DNA of 36,465 nucleotides, from NCBI GenBank assembly GCA_902784095.1, contig CACZTK010000008.1, positions 1 through 36,465 of the forward strand. The letters are read 5' to 3'. This document shows positions 16,909 to 24,324 of this stretch, piece by piece. The translations under genes and the position numbers were made by a program. The notes beneath the pieces were generated by a model that saw nothing but the letters and a program-made list of their open reading frames with translations, was not told the origin of the DNA and did no database searches. The DNA is from an uncultured Erysipelotrichaceae bacterium. Its GTDB lineage: Bacteria; Bacillota_I; Bacilli_A; RF39; UBA660. How positions within the stretch are numbered: position 1 is the first letter of the stretch; each line of letters opens with the position of its first letter.

Positions 16909-18661
16909 TTTGTAATTCCTCCTCACTTAATTGTGATAAAGCAATTTCTTTATACACTTCACATGATTTTAGTAATTCTTTATGTGTACCAATACCTACA
17001 CACTTGCCTTTATCTAAAACAACTATTTTATCTGCATTCATAATGGTACCAATTCTTTGTGCAACTATCATAATTGTAGCATCCTTTGTATGCTTTCTTA
17101 ATTCATGACGTAATTTAGCATCAGTTTTATAATCTAGTGCACTAAATGAATCATCAAATATATATATTTCAGGATTTCTAGCAATTGCACGAGCGATTGA
17201 AAGTCTTTGTTTTTGTCCTCCACTTACGTTAGTACCACCACGTGCAATATGTGATTTGTATTTGTCAGTCATTTTTTCTACAAATTCTGTAGCTTGAGCA
17301 ATATCAAGTGACTCTTTAATTATTTTATTATTTGGTTTTTTACGTCCATTATCACCATATGAAACATTTTCTTCTACTGTTCCTGTAAACATTACTGCTT
17401 TTTGTGAAACATATCCAATGCGATTATTAAGTTCTTTCAAATCATAATCTTTTACATTAACACCATCTACTAGTACGTTTCCATCTGTAGCATCATAAAA
17501 TCTAGGAACTAAGTTAATAAGTGTTGTTTTTCCACTACCTGTAGAACCAATAAATGCTATAGTCTGTCCTTTAGAAACTTCAAAACTAATATTTTTTAAT
17601 AAGTATTCAGATGCATCTGGATACTTAAAACTAACATTTTCAAATTTTACTGTACCTACTTCTTTTGTTTTAGATTTAAAGTCACCTGAAATAATAGATA
17701 CATCACTTTCTAATACTTCATTAATACGATCTGCTGATACTTTTGCTCTTGGTAAGACCATAAAAATAAATGTTAGCATCAAGAAAGATATAATTACTTG
17801 TATTCCATAACTAGAAAAAACTACCATATTACTAAATATATTAATTTTATCAAGTATAGTACTATGCATTATTAAATATGCACCTACTATATATATTCCT
17901 AGATGTTGAAATTGCATTACAAAGTTCATAACAGGTTCCATTAAAGCAAATGTCTTAGTAATTCTAAGATGTATACTAGTTAAATCATCATTAACTTTAT
18001 TGAACCGTTTTTCTTCAAATTTTTCTGCATTAAATGCATGAACAACACGAATACCAGTAATATTTTCTCTAGTTACACCATTAATCTTATCTGTAAGTTT
18101 TTGAATTTTCTCAAATCTAGGAGATACAATACTAATAATTATTAAATTGGTTACTACAATTATAATTACACCTGCAAGAGTAACTAAACTTAATTCTCCA
18201 CTCTTACCAACTATTTTTAATAAAGCCCAAACAGCCATTACAGGAGCCTTAATTAATAATTGAAGTCCCATTGCAAGCAATGTTTCTATTTGAGTAACAT
18301 CGTTAGTAGTACGTGTAATTAAACTACTAGTAGAGAATTTTTTTATTTCTGCAATACCAAATGATTCGACCTTCTCAAAGATACGTCTTCTAATATTTCT
18401 AGAAAATCTAGCAGATAAAAGAGAAGTAAAATATCCAACACTAATAGTACATAATAAACTACCTACCGCACAGATTATCATATGAACTCCTGCTAATAAT
18501 ATTTCATTCATAGTACTATCTTCTGTTTGAATAAGTTTAGTAATATTACTCATATATTCAGGCAATCTAAGATCTAAAAATACTGAAAAAACTACTAATA
18601 TTACTACAACTAATACAATTAATAAATCTTTTTTAGTAAGATTTTTAAATAATTTAATCAT
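16901..18661 (-). CDS. ABC exporter half-transporter, subunit with degenerate Walker B
   Basis: Fused permease/ATPase of 586 residues with six helices in about residues 14-310. The nucleotide-binding domain has Walker A GSTGSGKTTL, Q-loop YVSQKAVMFTGTV, canonical signature NVSGGQKQ, Walker B IYIFDDSFSALD, where the catalytic Glu is replaced by Asp, and VAQRIGTI in place of the usual switch His motif. This degeneracy is the mirror image of that in the downstream subunit, so the pair should form one consensus and one degenerate ATP site, as known for BmrCD and TM287/288. The family exports drugs, lipids or peptides; the substrate here is unknown. Its ATG overlaps the stop of the zinc-ribbon gene by one base. 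Confidence 0.94.
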   Translation of the reverse strand: MIKLFKNLTKKDLLIVLVVVILVVFSVFLDLRLPEYMSNITKLIQTEDSTMNEILLAGVHMIICAVGSLLCTISVGYFTSLLSARFSRNIRRRIFEKVESFGIAEIKKFSTSSLITRTTNDVTQIETLLAMGLQLLIKAPVMAVWALLKIVGKSGELSLVTLAGVIIIVVTNLIIISIVSPRFEKIQKLTDKINGVTRENITGIRVVHAFNAEKFEEKRFNKVNDDLTSIHLRITKTFALMEPVMNFVMQFQHLGIYIVGAYLIMHSTILDKINIFSNMVVFSSYGIQVIISFLMLTFIFMVLPRAKVSADRINEVLESDVSIISGDFKSKTKEVGTVKFENVSFKYPDASEYLLKNISFEVSKGQTIAFIGSTGSGKTTLINLVPRFYDATDGNVLVDGVNVKDYDLKELNNRIGYVSQKAVMFTGTVEENVSYGDNGRKKPNNKIIKESLDIAQATEFVEKMTDKYKSHIARGGTNVSGGQKQRLSIARAIARNPEIYIFDDSFSALDYKTDAKLRHELRKHTKDATIMIVAQRIGTIMNADKIVVLDKGKCVGIGTHKELLKSCEVYKEIALSQLSEEELQNA

Positions 18662-19098
18662 TATACTTCATCCTTTCTAATAACTTCTACCTTTAATTTT
18701 CTTAAAGCAACAACAGTTAGTCTTTTACCACATTTAGGGCATTTAACATGTTTAATTCCTCTTTTACTAGGTAAAGGAAGTCTTAATATTGTATGACATT
18801 TAGAACATTTTTTATATATATTATCGTCATTCTTATTATTTTTTCTATTTTTTAACAATAATGTATTTTTTATTTTTAAATATCTATTATTTTCTTTATC
18901 ACGAGATGTAATATTCTTAGATAAAAATCTAAATACAATTATAACTACTAATAAAACACAAGCTAAATCTAAATATAAATTTTTAATAAATATACTAGTA
19001 ATAAATAAAATTAAATAGATGATTATTAATAATTTTTCTAATTCATCTATACCATTTCTTTTAGTTGCAAATCTAAACATATTATTAAAATTATTCAT
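18661..19098 (-). CDS. Membrane protein with C-terminal zinc ribbon
   Basis: A 145-residue protein. Two hydrophobic segments (about 24-40 and 44-61) are followed by a basic linker and a C-terminal zinc ribbon with two CxxC pairs, CSKC and CPKC, about 22 residues apart, ending in a basic strand. The membrane hairpin plus cytosolic zinc ribbon layout is found in many Firmicutes proteins of unknown role. GAAGGTGAT precedes the ATG. It is the first gene of the ABC exporter operon and overlaps the next by one base. It could help assemble or regulate the exporter, but this rests on position only. Confidence 0.85.
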   Translation of the reverse strand: MNNFNNMFRFATKRNGIDELEKLLIIIYLILFITSIFIKNLYLDLACVLLVVIIVFRFLSKNITSRDKENNRYLKIKNTLLLKNRKNNKNDDNIYKKCSKCHTILRLPLPSKRGIKHVKCPKCGKRLTVVALRKLKVEVIRKDEV

Positions 19099-19127
19099 CT
19101 TATCACCTTCTAAATAACCGCTATTAT

Positions 19128-19156
19128 ATTATATTATAATACAAGAAATTATTCAA
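19128..19156 (-). promoter_or_regulatory. Sigma-A promoter of the zinc ribbon-ABC exporter operon
   Basis: TTGAAT and TATAAT on the minus strand are 17 bases apart. The -10 region contains three overlapping TATAAT repeats, only the middle one having ideal spacing. The leader to the start codon is about 22 bases. Confidence 0.7.
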
Positions 19157-19176
19157 TAATTATATTTATTTAAAAC

Positions 19177-19208
19177 AAAAAAATGCTAAGTATTATATAC
19201 TTAACACT
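19177..19208 (-). terminator. Terminator of a short transcription unit
   Basis: On the minus strand AGTGTTAAGTAT and ATACTTAGCATT pair over 12 bp (two G-U) with a 3-base loop, and the T-run overlaps the end of the stem. It ends whatever is transcribed from the promoter at 19355-19383, or readthrough from the SDR gene. Confidence 0.8.
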
Positions 19209-19348
19209 TATATATTAAATATCACTTAATAAAAGTGCATAATTATAATCTATCTGCAAATTTTCTATTTCCACTTCTAAACAGTTTTTTCATTTCATTT
19301 AGTAATTGTTGCTACTTATTATTCATGATACCTCCTGTTGTTTTAACT
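19177..19348 (-). other. Short transcription unit: small RNA or broken mini-gene
   Basis: A unit of about 170 bases with a consensus -35 promoter, a perfect AGGAGG seven bases before an ATG at 19326, and a strong terminator. The ATG opens only MNNK before TAG (19312-19314). The same frame then stays open for 22 more codons, beginning QQLLNEMKKLF and ending NRKFADRL before TAA at 19243-19245. Either a mini-gene of about 27 codons has been hit by a nonsense change, or the four-codon ORF is a leader, or the transcript acts as RNA. The following operon has its own promoter. Apart from this unit I see nothing in the intergenic stretch 19099-19386. Confidence 0.5.
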
Positions 19349-19354
19349 GAAAGT

Positions 19355-19383
19355 ATAGTAATATGTGTTAACTATATTGTCAA
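19355..19383 (-). promoter_or_regulatory. Promoter of the short unit downstream of the SDR gene
   Basis: A perfect TTGACA lies 3 bases after the SDR stop on the minus strand, with TACTAT 17 bases further. An overlapping TATACT has 20-base spacing. Confidence 0.6.
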
Positions 19384-19386
19384 TTA

Positions 19387-20172
19387 TTATCCATATAAGA
19401 TTAAATATATTTTTAATAAAATACTCTGTATTATAGGCCTTCTAATCATAAATTTGGGCTTATCTTTTTCTATTTCTTTAATTATCTTATTTACTAAATC
19501 ATCATAATTATCTTGTTCTAATAATCTAAATATATTTCTTTGAATTCTATTTAAATCAGATATATTCTTATATGTATTTCGATTAGAACTATACTTTTCT
19601 TTATTATCAATCATTACTTGATTAAAACCTGTATGATAGCACCCTGGTTCAATTATAGATATAGATATATTAGAATTTAAGTATTTAAGCTCATATTTTA
19701 ATGCTTTACCAATATTAGTAATAGCAGCTTTAGTAGAAGAATAACTACCTAAAAATGGCATTGGTAAATATCCTGCGATAGATGAAGTTATAAATATTTT
19801 AGTAGGACTATTTGTATTTTTCTTAAGATTATAAAATTCTTGTATTAATGAAAAAGATGAAAAAACATTAGTTTCATAGTTTTGTTTTACAACATCCATA
19901 TTCATATCTAAAAGTGTTCCACCATATCCAACACTAGAATGAATAATTAGACAATCAGGATTTATTCTATTAAGTCTATATCTATCATCTTTACTATTTA
20001 TATCTAATTTTAATATACTAACACATAAATGTTCTTCCATTGCTTTATGTGCAAGAGAATTAACTTGCTTATCGTGATGAACACCTATATATACTTTATG
20101 ACCTCTTAAATATAATTTTTTAGAAAGTAGATAACCAATATTAGATGTACCACCAACTATTAATATCTTCAT
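19387..20172 (-). CDS. Short-chain dehydrogenase/reductase
   Basis: NAD(P)-dependent oxidoreductase of the SDR family, 261 residues from the chosen start. The Rossmann dinucleotide motif is GGTSNIG (about 7-13), where classical SDRs have TGxxxGxG. The catalytic Ser is in FITSSIAGYLPM and the YxxxK motif is in GSYSSTKAAI. SIIEPGCYHTGF is the usual post-catalytic PG stretch. The substrate is unknown. GGTGA is five bases before the ATG at 20172; an upstream in-frame start at 20184 would cover that site. A leader-like element with its own ribosome binding site and terminator lies directly upstream, and a second short unit follows it. Confidence 0.9.
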   Translation of the reverse strand: MKILIVGGTSNIGYLLSKKLYLRGHKVYIGVHHDKQVNSLAHKAMEEHLCVSILKLDINSKDDRYRLNRINPDCLIIHSSVGYGGTLLDMNMDVVKQNYETNVFSSFSLIQEFYNLKKNTNSPTKIFITSSIAGYLPMPFLGSYSSTKAAITNIGKALKYELKYLNSNISISIIEPGCYHTGFNQVMIDNKEKYSSNRNTYKNISDLNRIQRNIFRLLEQDNYDDLVNKIIKEIEKDKPKFMIRRPIIQSILLKIYLILYG

Positions 20173-20198
20173 ATGCTTCACCATTAATAGTCTTTACC

Positions 20199-20232
20199 AA
20201 AAAAAAAGAAAAATTGCATAAAACAATCTTTC
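20199..20232 (-). terminator. Terminator of the leader unit upstream of the SDR gene
   Basis: On the minus strand GAAAGATTG and CAATTTTTC pair over 9 bp (one G-U) with a 7-base loop, followed by nine T. It ends only 27 bases before the SDR start codon. Confidence 0.85.
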
Positions 20233-20265
20233 TATATCTGTATATATATAAATGTATCTAGACCA

Positions 20266-20307
20266 TTAGCACATAGGTCTAACTAATCTTATCTTTGCTC
20301 TTTTCAT
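20266..20307 (-). CDS. Putative 13-residue leader peptide
   Basis: A 13-codon ORF reading MKRAKIRLVRPMC, with GGAGG nine bases before its ATG. Its last codons and stop overlap a hairpin (TAGACC/GGTCTA, 20259-20281, 11-base loop), and the terminator at 20199-20232 lies between it and the SDR gene. This order of leader ORF, hairpin, terminator and gene is that of ribosome-dependent attenuators. It contains two basic-x-basic triplets (RAK, KIR), a pattern known from macrolide-stalled leaders; whether that matters here is speculative. It may instead be a stand-alone small transcript. No other content is seen between 20185 and 20366. Confidence 0.45.
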   Translation of the reverse strand: MKRAKIRLVRPMC

Positions 20308-20337
20308 AAATACCAACCTCCACTACTTTATATAAAT

Positions 20338-20346
20338 AGTATAACA
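20338..20346 (-). promoter_or_regulatory. Extended -10 of the leader/SDR unit
   Basis: TGTTATACT on the minus strand (TGn plus TATACT), 30 bases before the leader ATG. No -35 at normal spacing. Confidence 0.45.
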
Positions 20347-20366
20347 TCAATATATAATAATTTTAC

Positions 20367-20393
20367 AAAAAAAAGCTACACAAGAGTGTAACT
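20367..20393 (-). terminator. Terminator of nusB-xseA-xseB
   Basis: On the minus strand AGTTACAC and GTGTAGCT pair over 8 bp (one G-U) with a 4-base loop, followed by seven further T. It lies about 23 bases after the xseB stop. Confidence 0.85.
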
Positions 20394-20415
20394 TGACACA
20401 TATAATGTAAATTGT

Positions 20416-20643
20416 TTACGCTTCTACTTGAAAATCTTGTAAAGATCCATCTTCTCCTACTATTTTTGCGATTGATTTTTCAGCATTCTTTAATCTTTCA
20501 TCACAAACTTTAACTAAGTTCATAGCATCATTAAACTTATCAATAGCGTCATCTAAAGGAATATCTCCATTTTCTAACTTCTTTACGATATCTTCTAATT
20601 TTTCTAGATTCTCTTCAAAACTCATTTCTTTTTCTTTTGCCAT
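20416..20643 (-). CDS. xseB: Exodeoxyribonuclease VII small subunit
   Basis: Small helical subunit of exonuclease VII, which degrades single-stranded DNA to oligonucleotides. The 75 residues include the family core SFEENLEKLEDIVKKLENGDIPLDDAIDKF, cited here only by its parts FEENLEKLE and LENGDIPLDDA. The start chosen is the ATG at 20643, with AGGAGGG at good spacing; an ATG nine codons earlier lies inside the end of xseA and would swallow the binding site. The ribosome binding site overlaps the xseA stop codon. In this complex several XseB subunits pack on the C-terminal coiled region of XseA, the very part lost if the xseA stop codon is real. Confidence 0.93.
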   Translation of the reverse strand: MAKEKEMSFEENLEKLEDIVKKLENGDIPLDDAIDKFNDAMNLVKVCDERLKNAEKSIAKIVGEDGSLQDFQVEA

Positions 20644-20653
20644 AATAACCCTC

Positions 20654-21907
20654 CTATAATACCTCGGCATCTATCTTACCATCACTTAATTCTAATGATA
20701 TTTTATCTTTCTTATTAACACTTTTTATACTTGTAATAACTTTATCATCCTTTTTAATTATACCATATCCTCTTTTAATTGTCGAAAGTGGTGATAAAGC
20801 ATCTAATTTTGATATTATTTGTAAATATTTATTTTTCTTATTTTCGATTAATTTTTCAGGATTTTTTAAAATATAACTACTCTTAATATTTAAAAATTGT
20901 TTTTCTTTATAGTTATATAAATTTTTTATATTATATTTTAATTTATCAATTAATGTATCGAATTTTTGTTCTTTTATTTGATATATACTAATTGGATTTT
21001 TTAAAACGTATTTATTAGTTATGTCATCTAATTTTTGTTTTAATATTGTAATCTTATTAATTAATGATTTTCTTCCTCTTAGTTTTTATTGATCTATATA
21101 ATTAATAACATCTGCTTCATTTGGAACTGCAAGTTCTGCTGCTCCTGTTGGAGTTGGAGCACGTAAATCTGCTACAAAATCTGCTATTGTAAAGTCTATT
21201 TCATGTCCTACAGCACTAATAACTGGTATTTTACAATCATATATAGCATATGCCACTTTTTCTTCATTAAAGCACCACATATCTTCAATACTTCCTCCAC
21301 CACGTCCAACAATCAAAGTATCAATATCATAGCTTTCAGCTTTCTTAATTTGACTAACTATAGAGTCAGCAGCAGCTTCTCCTTGAACAAGTGCTGGAAA
21401 TAGTATTACTTCTGTTAATGGAAATCTTCTTTTAATAGTTGATAGGATATCTCTAATTGCTGCACCCGTTGGAGCTGTTACTACTCCTACTGTCTTAGGA
21501 ATTCTTGGAATCTTTTTCTTAACACTTGGATCAAACAATCCTAATCCTTCTAACTTTTTCTTTAATTGCTCATAAGCTATATAAAGGTTACCAACACCAT
21601 CTTCAACCATATCTGAAACATAGATTTGATAACCACCATTAGCTTCATATACACTTATTTTACCTGTTACTAATACTTTCATACCATCTTCTGGCATAAA
21701 CTTTAAACTCTTAGTTTGAGTAGCAAACATAACTGCATTAATTCTACTACCCTCATCTTTTAATGTAAAATAATAATGGCCTCTACTATGTGCTTTAAAA
21801 TTAGATATTTCTCCCTTAATAAAAACTTGATTTAAATGAACATCATTATCAATTTTATATTTTATATACCTAGTAAGTTGTGTTATTGTAATATACTTAT
21901 CATCCAT
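20654..21907 (-). pseudogene. xseA: Exodeoxyribonuclease VII large subunit, interrupted by an in-frame stop
   Basis: Catalytic subunit of exonuclease VII. The reading frame covers 418 codons including the final stop, near the normal length, but TAA at 21086-21088 stops it after residue 273. The first part holds the N-terminal OB-fold ([36 protein letters not shown]) and most of the catalytic domain ([61 protein letters not shown]). After the stop the same frame continues for 143 codons: KLRGRKSLINK, a lysine-rich helical region, then the conserved C-terminal block LSTIKRGYGIIKK and the end LSDGKIDAEVL. No frameshift is needed, and one base change from TTA (Leu) would give this TAA. The second part has no ATG. 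The start overlaps nusB; GAGGAAAAT precedes it. Confidence 0.85.
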
Positions 21908-22307
21908 TATTTTCCTCACTATGATAAATACTATCTAAAACACCATTAATCATTTTTACTACATCATCATCACTATACTTTTTAGCAAGTTCAATAGCCT
22001 CATTTATTGCAACAACTCTAGGTGTATCAGTATATTTAAGTTCATATATACCTAAAGATAAAATTGCTTGATCAACTTGATTTAATCTATCAATAGTCCA
22101 ATTTTTTAAATATTTATTAGCAAAACCATTTATTACTTCTTGATTATCAACTATTCCTTTGACACTATCTGTAACAAACTCATTTTTAATTTCTAATTGT
22201 TCTTTAATTAAACTATCAAGATCATATTCTAATTTACCTTTTCTCATAATATTAACTTGATAAATTACTTTTATAATTACCTCTCTTAATTCACTACGGT
22301 TTTTCAT
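21900..22307 (-). CDS. nusB: Transcription antitermination factor NusB
   Basis: RNA-binding all-helical protein that, with S10 (NusE), supports antitermination of rRNA operons. From the ATG at 22307 it has 135 residues, beginning [17 protein letters not shown]. The C-terminal family block includes [38 protein letters not shown] and FVNG-like [18 protein letters not shown] lies before this ATG; a longer reading frame of 54 extra codons runs into the terminator and the previous gene and is not real. The stop overlaps the xseA start, as is common for nusB-xseA-xseB in Firmicutes. Confidence 0.95.
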   Translation of the reverse strand: MKNRSELREVIIKVIYQVNIMRKGKLEYDLDSLIKEQLEIKNEFVTDSVKGIVDNQEVINGFANKYLKNWTIDRLNQVDQAILSLGIYELKYTDTPRVVAINEAIELAKKYSDDDVVKMINGVLDSIYHSEENNG

Positions 22308-22326
22308 CTCAACCACCTCTTTAATA

Positions 22327-22332
22327 ATTATA
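22327..22332 (-). promoter_or_regulatory. -10 box of nusB-xseA-xseB
   Basis: TATAAT on the minus strand, 20 bases before the nusB start and just after the T-run of the upstream terminator. No clear -35 is visible. Confidence 0.45.
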
Positions 22333-22346
22333 TCAAAAAAAGAGCA

Positions 22347-22374
22347 TAAAAAAAAGTAACAAAAGTTACTTTTT
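22347..22374 (-). terminator. Terminator of the 214-residue unknown gene
   Basis: On the minus strand AAAAAGTAAC and GTTACTTTTT form a 10-bp stem with a 4-base loop, followed by more T. It overlaps the last codons. Confidence 0.85.
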
Positions 22375-23010
22375 AATAGCTTGTTTTTTACTTTGAAGTT
22401 GTCTTTTATTATATGAGTTAACATATCTATTAGCATCAAATACACCAATTTCTTCTGGCATAATATCATGATCCATAGAAGCTAGACTAATTATTCCATA
22501 TTCAACTGGTGATACAGCTACTAAACTATGGAATAAGTTACGAAATTGTTGTCTAAAATCAGGATCTGTTGGATAAGCAAATGTAAAATCATACTTTTCA
22601 CCATTCTTTTTAGTTTTTTCTACACCAAATCTAATATTTTCTAATTCAGAAAAATACATAGGTATTAAATTAATAATACTAGATGTAGAAACATCAGCTT
22701 TAACTTCAGCCTTACATTTCTTAGCTTCTTCTAAAGTTTCATTTTTGAAATATTCAACTTTCATTTCTGATCTTTGTGGTCCTATATTACCTGTTAAATC
22801 AGTACCTAGTAAAGAATCAACACTAACAACAACTAAACCATTTTCACCATTATATCTTTCAGAGTAAGAATACATATCTCCTTCTTCTCTACTATAGAAT
22901 CTTTCAATTACTGTAATAGTACTATCAGAATCTCCACTTTTAATGACATAGTTTGTTGTTAGACCATTTTTACCTCTAACTTTTCCATCAATAATAATGT
23001 TTTTTTCCAT
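22366..23010 (-). CDS. Protein of unknown function, strongly promoted
   Basis: A 214-residue soluble protein with no signal peptide or membrane segment. It has beta-rich-looking N-terminal repeats ([30 protein letters not shown]), a hydrophobic central stretch [14 protein letters not shown], a segment [20 protein letters not shown], and a basic C-terminus. I recognise no family. AAAGGGGG precedes the start. It is expressed alone from a promoter that matches the sigma-A consensus at every -35 and -10 position and ends in a strong terminator, which suggests an abundant protein. The end of the mutS operon is directly upstream. Confidence 0.8.
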   Translation of the reverse strand: MEKNIIIDGKVRGKNGLTTNYVIKSGDSDSTITVIERFYSREEGDMYSYSERYNGENGLVVVSVDSLLGTDLTGNIGPQRSEMKVEYFKNETLEEAKKCKAEVKADVSTSSIINLIPMYFSELENIRFGVEKTKKNGEKYDFTFAYPTDPDFRQQFRNLFHSLVAVSPVEYGIISLASMDHDIMPEEIGVFDANRYVNSYNKRQLQSKKQAIKK

Positions 23011-23043
23011 TCTAATATACCCCCTTTAAGAATAGCTGGACAT

Positions 23044-23072
23044 ATTATACCATAAATGTACATTTTTGTCAA
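23044..23072 (-). promoter_or_regulatory. Perfect-consensus sigma-A promoter of the 214-residue unknown
   Basis: TTGACA and TATAAT on the minus strand are exactly 17 bases apart, with TGG before the -10 (extended type). The -35 abuts a 10-bp inverted repeat (AATTAAAAAG/CTTTTTAATT, about 23071-23098) that spans the stop codon of the upstream kinase gene and may serve as its terminator. Confidence 0.85.
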
Positions 23073-23085
23073 TTAAAAAGAACTG

Positions 23086-23853
23086 TTACTTTTTAATTTT
23101 AACAATTCTCTTCTCCATTCCATATAACATCTTATTAGCAATTAGTATAGATGTATCCATTTCAGTATAATTAGTAGTATCATAAGATAACAATTCAGTA
23201 CCACTACTTAAATTATTCTTTATAACTGGTAAAAACTCATCAATTCCATATCCTAATTTAGTAACATGTTCAATAGTAGTCTTCTTCCTATCTTCTAGAT
23301 ATATTTCATTCATATAATCCCTTAAAACAATAGTTCTTGGATTTGCTTTAAATACATATAATTGATCCATAGTTTGTAAATCTCTATTTAAAAACTGAAT
23401 TTTTTGCTTAAATTCTTCTTCTGAAATATCATTATTTAAAAACATCATCTGATACCAAAAATAATTATCTAAAACTCCTCTATCTTGAATAATAATTTCA
23501 GGTCTTTTTGATTTTCTTGTTTGTAGTTCTTCTCTAGATATTCTTAATGTTTCATCATTAAAATCTACTGATGTAAAATTCTTTAATTCCTCTGGTGTAT
23601 GACTTCTTTTTATAATTGCAGCAGGTTCCGTTGTCTTTTCAATATTAAACCCACCAAATTTAAAAAATTCATAAATTCTATCAGAAGTAACAGTTTTACC
23701 TGTTCTAGGAAGTCCAGAAAACTCTATAACAAATGGCTCTTTTTCTTCACTTTTAAGACTATCATATAATTTTCTCAATTTTACTTTTCTTTCATGTAAT
23801 CTTTCTAATTTTTCTAAATATTCATAATCACTTAAAAACTTCTTGTATTCCAT
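23086..23853 (-). CDS. P-loop kinase-like protein (deoxynucleoside/thymidylate kinase fold)
   Basis: A 255-residue P-loop NTPase. A charged helical N-terminus (1-38) precedes Walker A GLPRTGKT at 47-54. QDRGVLDN at 123-130 resembles the DRS/DRY motif of deoxynucleoside and thymidylate kinases, YVFKANPRTIVLRD fits the strand after which the lid begins, and LEDRKKTTIEHV has basic residues suited to a lid. I infer a nucleoside or nucleotide kinase-like enzyme; the true substrate is unknown, and a tRNA- or protein-linked role is possible. It lies ten bases after the HAD gene and is the last gene of the mutS operon. Confidence 0.75.
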   Translation of the reverse strand: MEYKKFLSDYEYLEKLERLHERKVKLRKLYDSLKSEEKEPFVIEFSGLPRTGKTVTSDRIYEFFKFGGFNIEKTTEPAAIIKRSHTPEELKNFTSVDFNDETLRISREELQTRKSKRPEIIIQDRGVLDNYFWYQMMFLNNDISEEEFKQKIQFLNRDLQTMDQLYVFKANPRTIVLRDYMNEIYLEDRKKTTIEHVTKLGYGIDEFLPVIKNNLSSGTELLSYDTTNYTEMDTSILIANKMLYGMEKRIVKIKK

Positions 23854-23863
23854 AATTCTCTCC

Positions 23864-24322
23864 TTAATCTATCCAACTTGATACTTGAAAAACTATTAAA
23901 TCCTTATTATTCTTTCTAACATATTTAATAATACTATTATCATCATCTACTAATATATTTATAGTAGAATTCATATGTTCTTTCAAGTAGTTGCTTTTTA
24001 ATTCTTGTGATTCTACTTTCTTATATTCTTCTTGTTCTTTAGAAATAAAGATAACATCATTGATATCAAAGAAACTCATATTTCTTTTTAACCAATCAAT
24101 CTTTTCTTCTACTATTTTATCAGTTTTACATACTGTTAAAATCTTTACCTTTATATTATCTTTCTTAATTAATTCTTCTACTCTCTTAATATTGCTTTTT
24201 AATGGTCTAATTGTATTATAATTAAAATTACCTATATCATATTCTGCTATAACACCATCCATATCTACATAAATAGTAATATCTTTATCTTTGTATTCAT
24301 CTAGTGTATTATAAAATTTCAT
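23864..24322 (-). CDS. HAD-family phosphatase, 5'(3')-nucleotidase-like
   Basis: A small HAD-superfamily hydrolase of 152 residues. Motif I is VDMDGVIAEYD (nucleophile Asp20, acid/base Asp22), motif II is the Thr in ILTVCK near 63, and motif III is ILVDDDNSII near 123-132. The short cap and DMDGV pattern resemble bacterial 5'(3')-deoxyribonucleotidases, though the substrate is inference. It follows mutS by two bases and is followed by a deoxynucleoside-kinase-like gene, giving a possible phosphatase/kinase pair acting on nucleotides. The start is the ATG directly after AAGGAGT within the mutS-distal sequence. Confidence 0.8.
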   Translation of the reverse strand: MKFYNTLDEYKDKDITIYVDMDGVIAEYDIGNFNYNTIRPLKSNIKRVEELIKKDNIKVKILTVCKTDKIVEEKIDWLKRNMSFFDINDVIFISKEQEEYKKVESQELKSNYLKEHMNSTINILVDDDNSIIKYVRKNNKDLIVFQVSSWID

Positions 24323-24324
24323 AT

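Noticed and set aside
19235-19507. Plus-strand open frame of 90 codons over the SDR end and the short unit
   Set aside because: It overlaps the conserved SDR C-terminus and the minus-strand promoter and ribosome binding site; it has no ribosome binding site of its own and low-complexity hydrophobic content.
20199-20346. T-box or metabolite riboswitch upstream of the SDR gene
   Set aside because: No T-box sequence, specifier stem or known riboswitch core was seen; the region is too short and holds a translated leader ORF instead.
19312-21088. Stop codon reassignment (TAA/TAG read as sense) suggested by the xseA TAA and the mini-ORF TAG
   Set aside because: Many genes here end properly at TAA, TAG or TGA right at their expected C-termini, for example ppdK, sigE, both ABC genes and xseB's partner. 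Other conserved genes have no internal stops, so isolated events are more likely. The mini-ORF's UAG-CAA context loosely recalls viral readthrough sites but is too short a match.
22308-22469. Long N-terminal extension of nusB
   Set aside because: It crosses the terminator of the upstream gene and the nusB promoter and overlaps another gene; a good ribosome binding site stands before the ATG at 22307.
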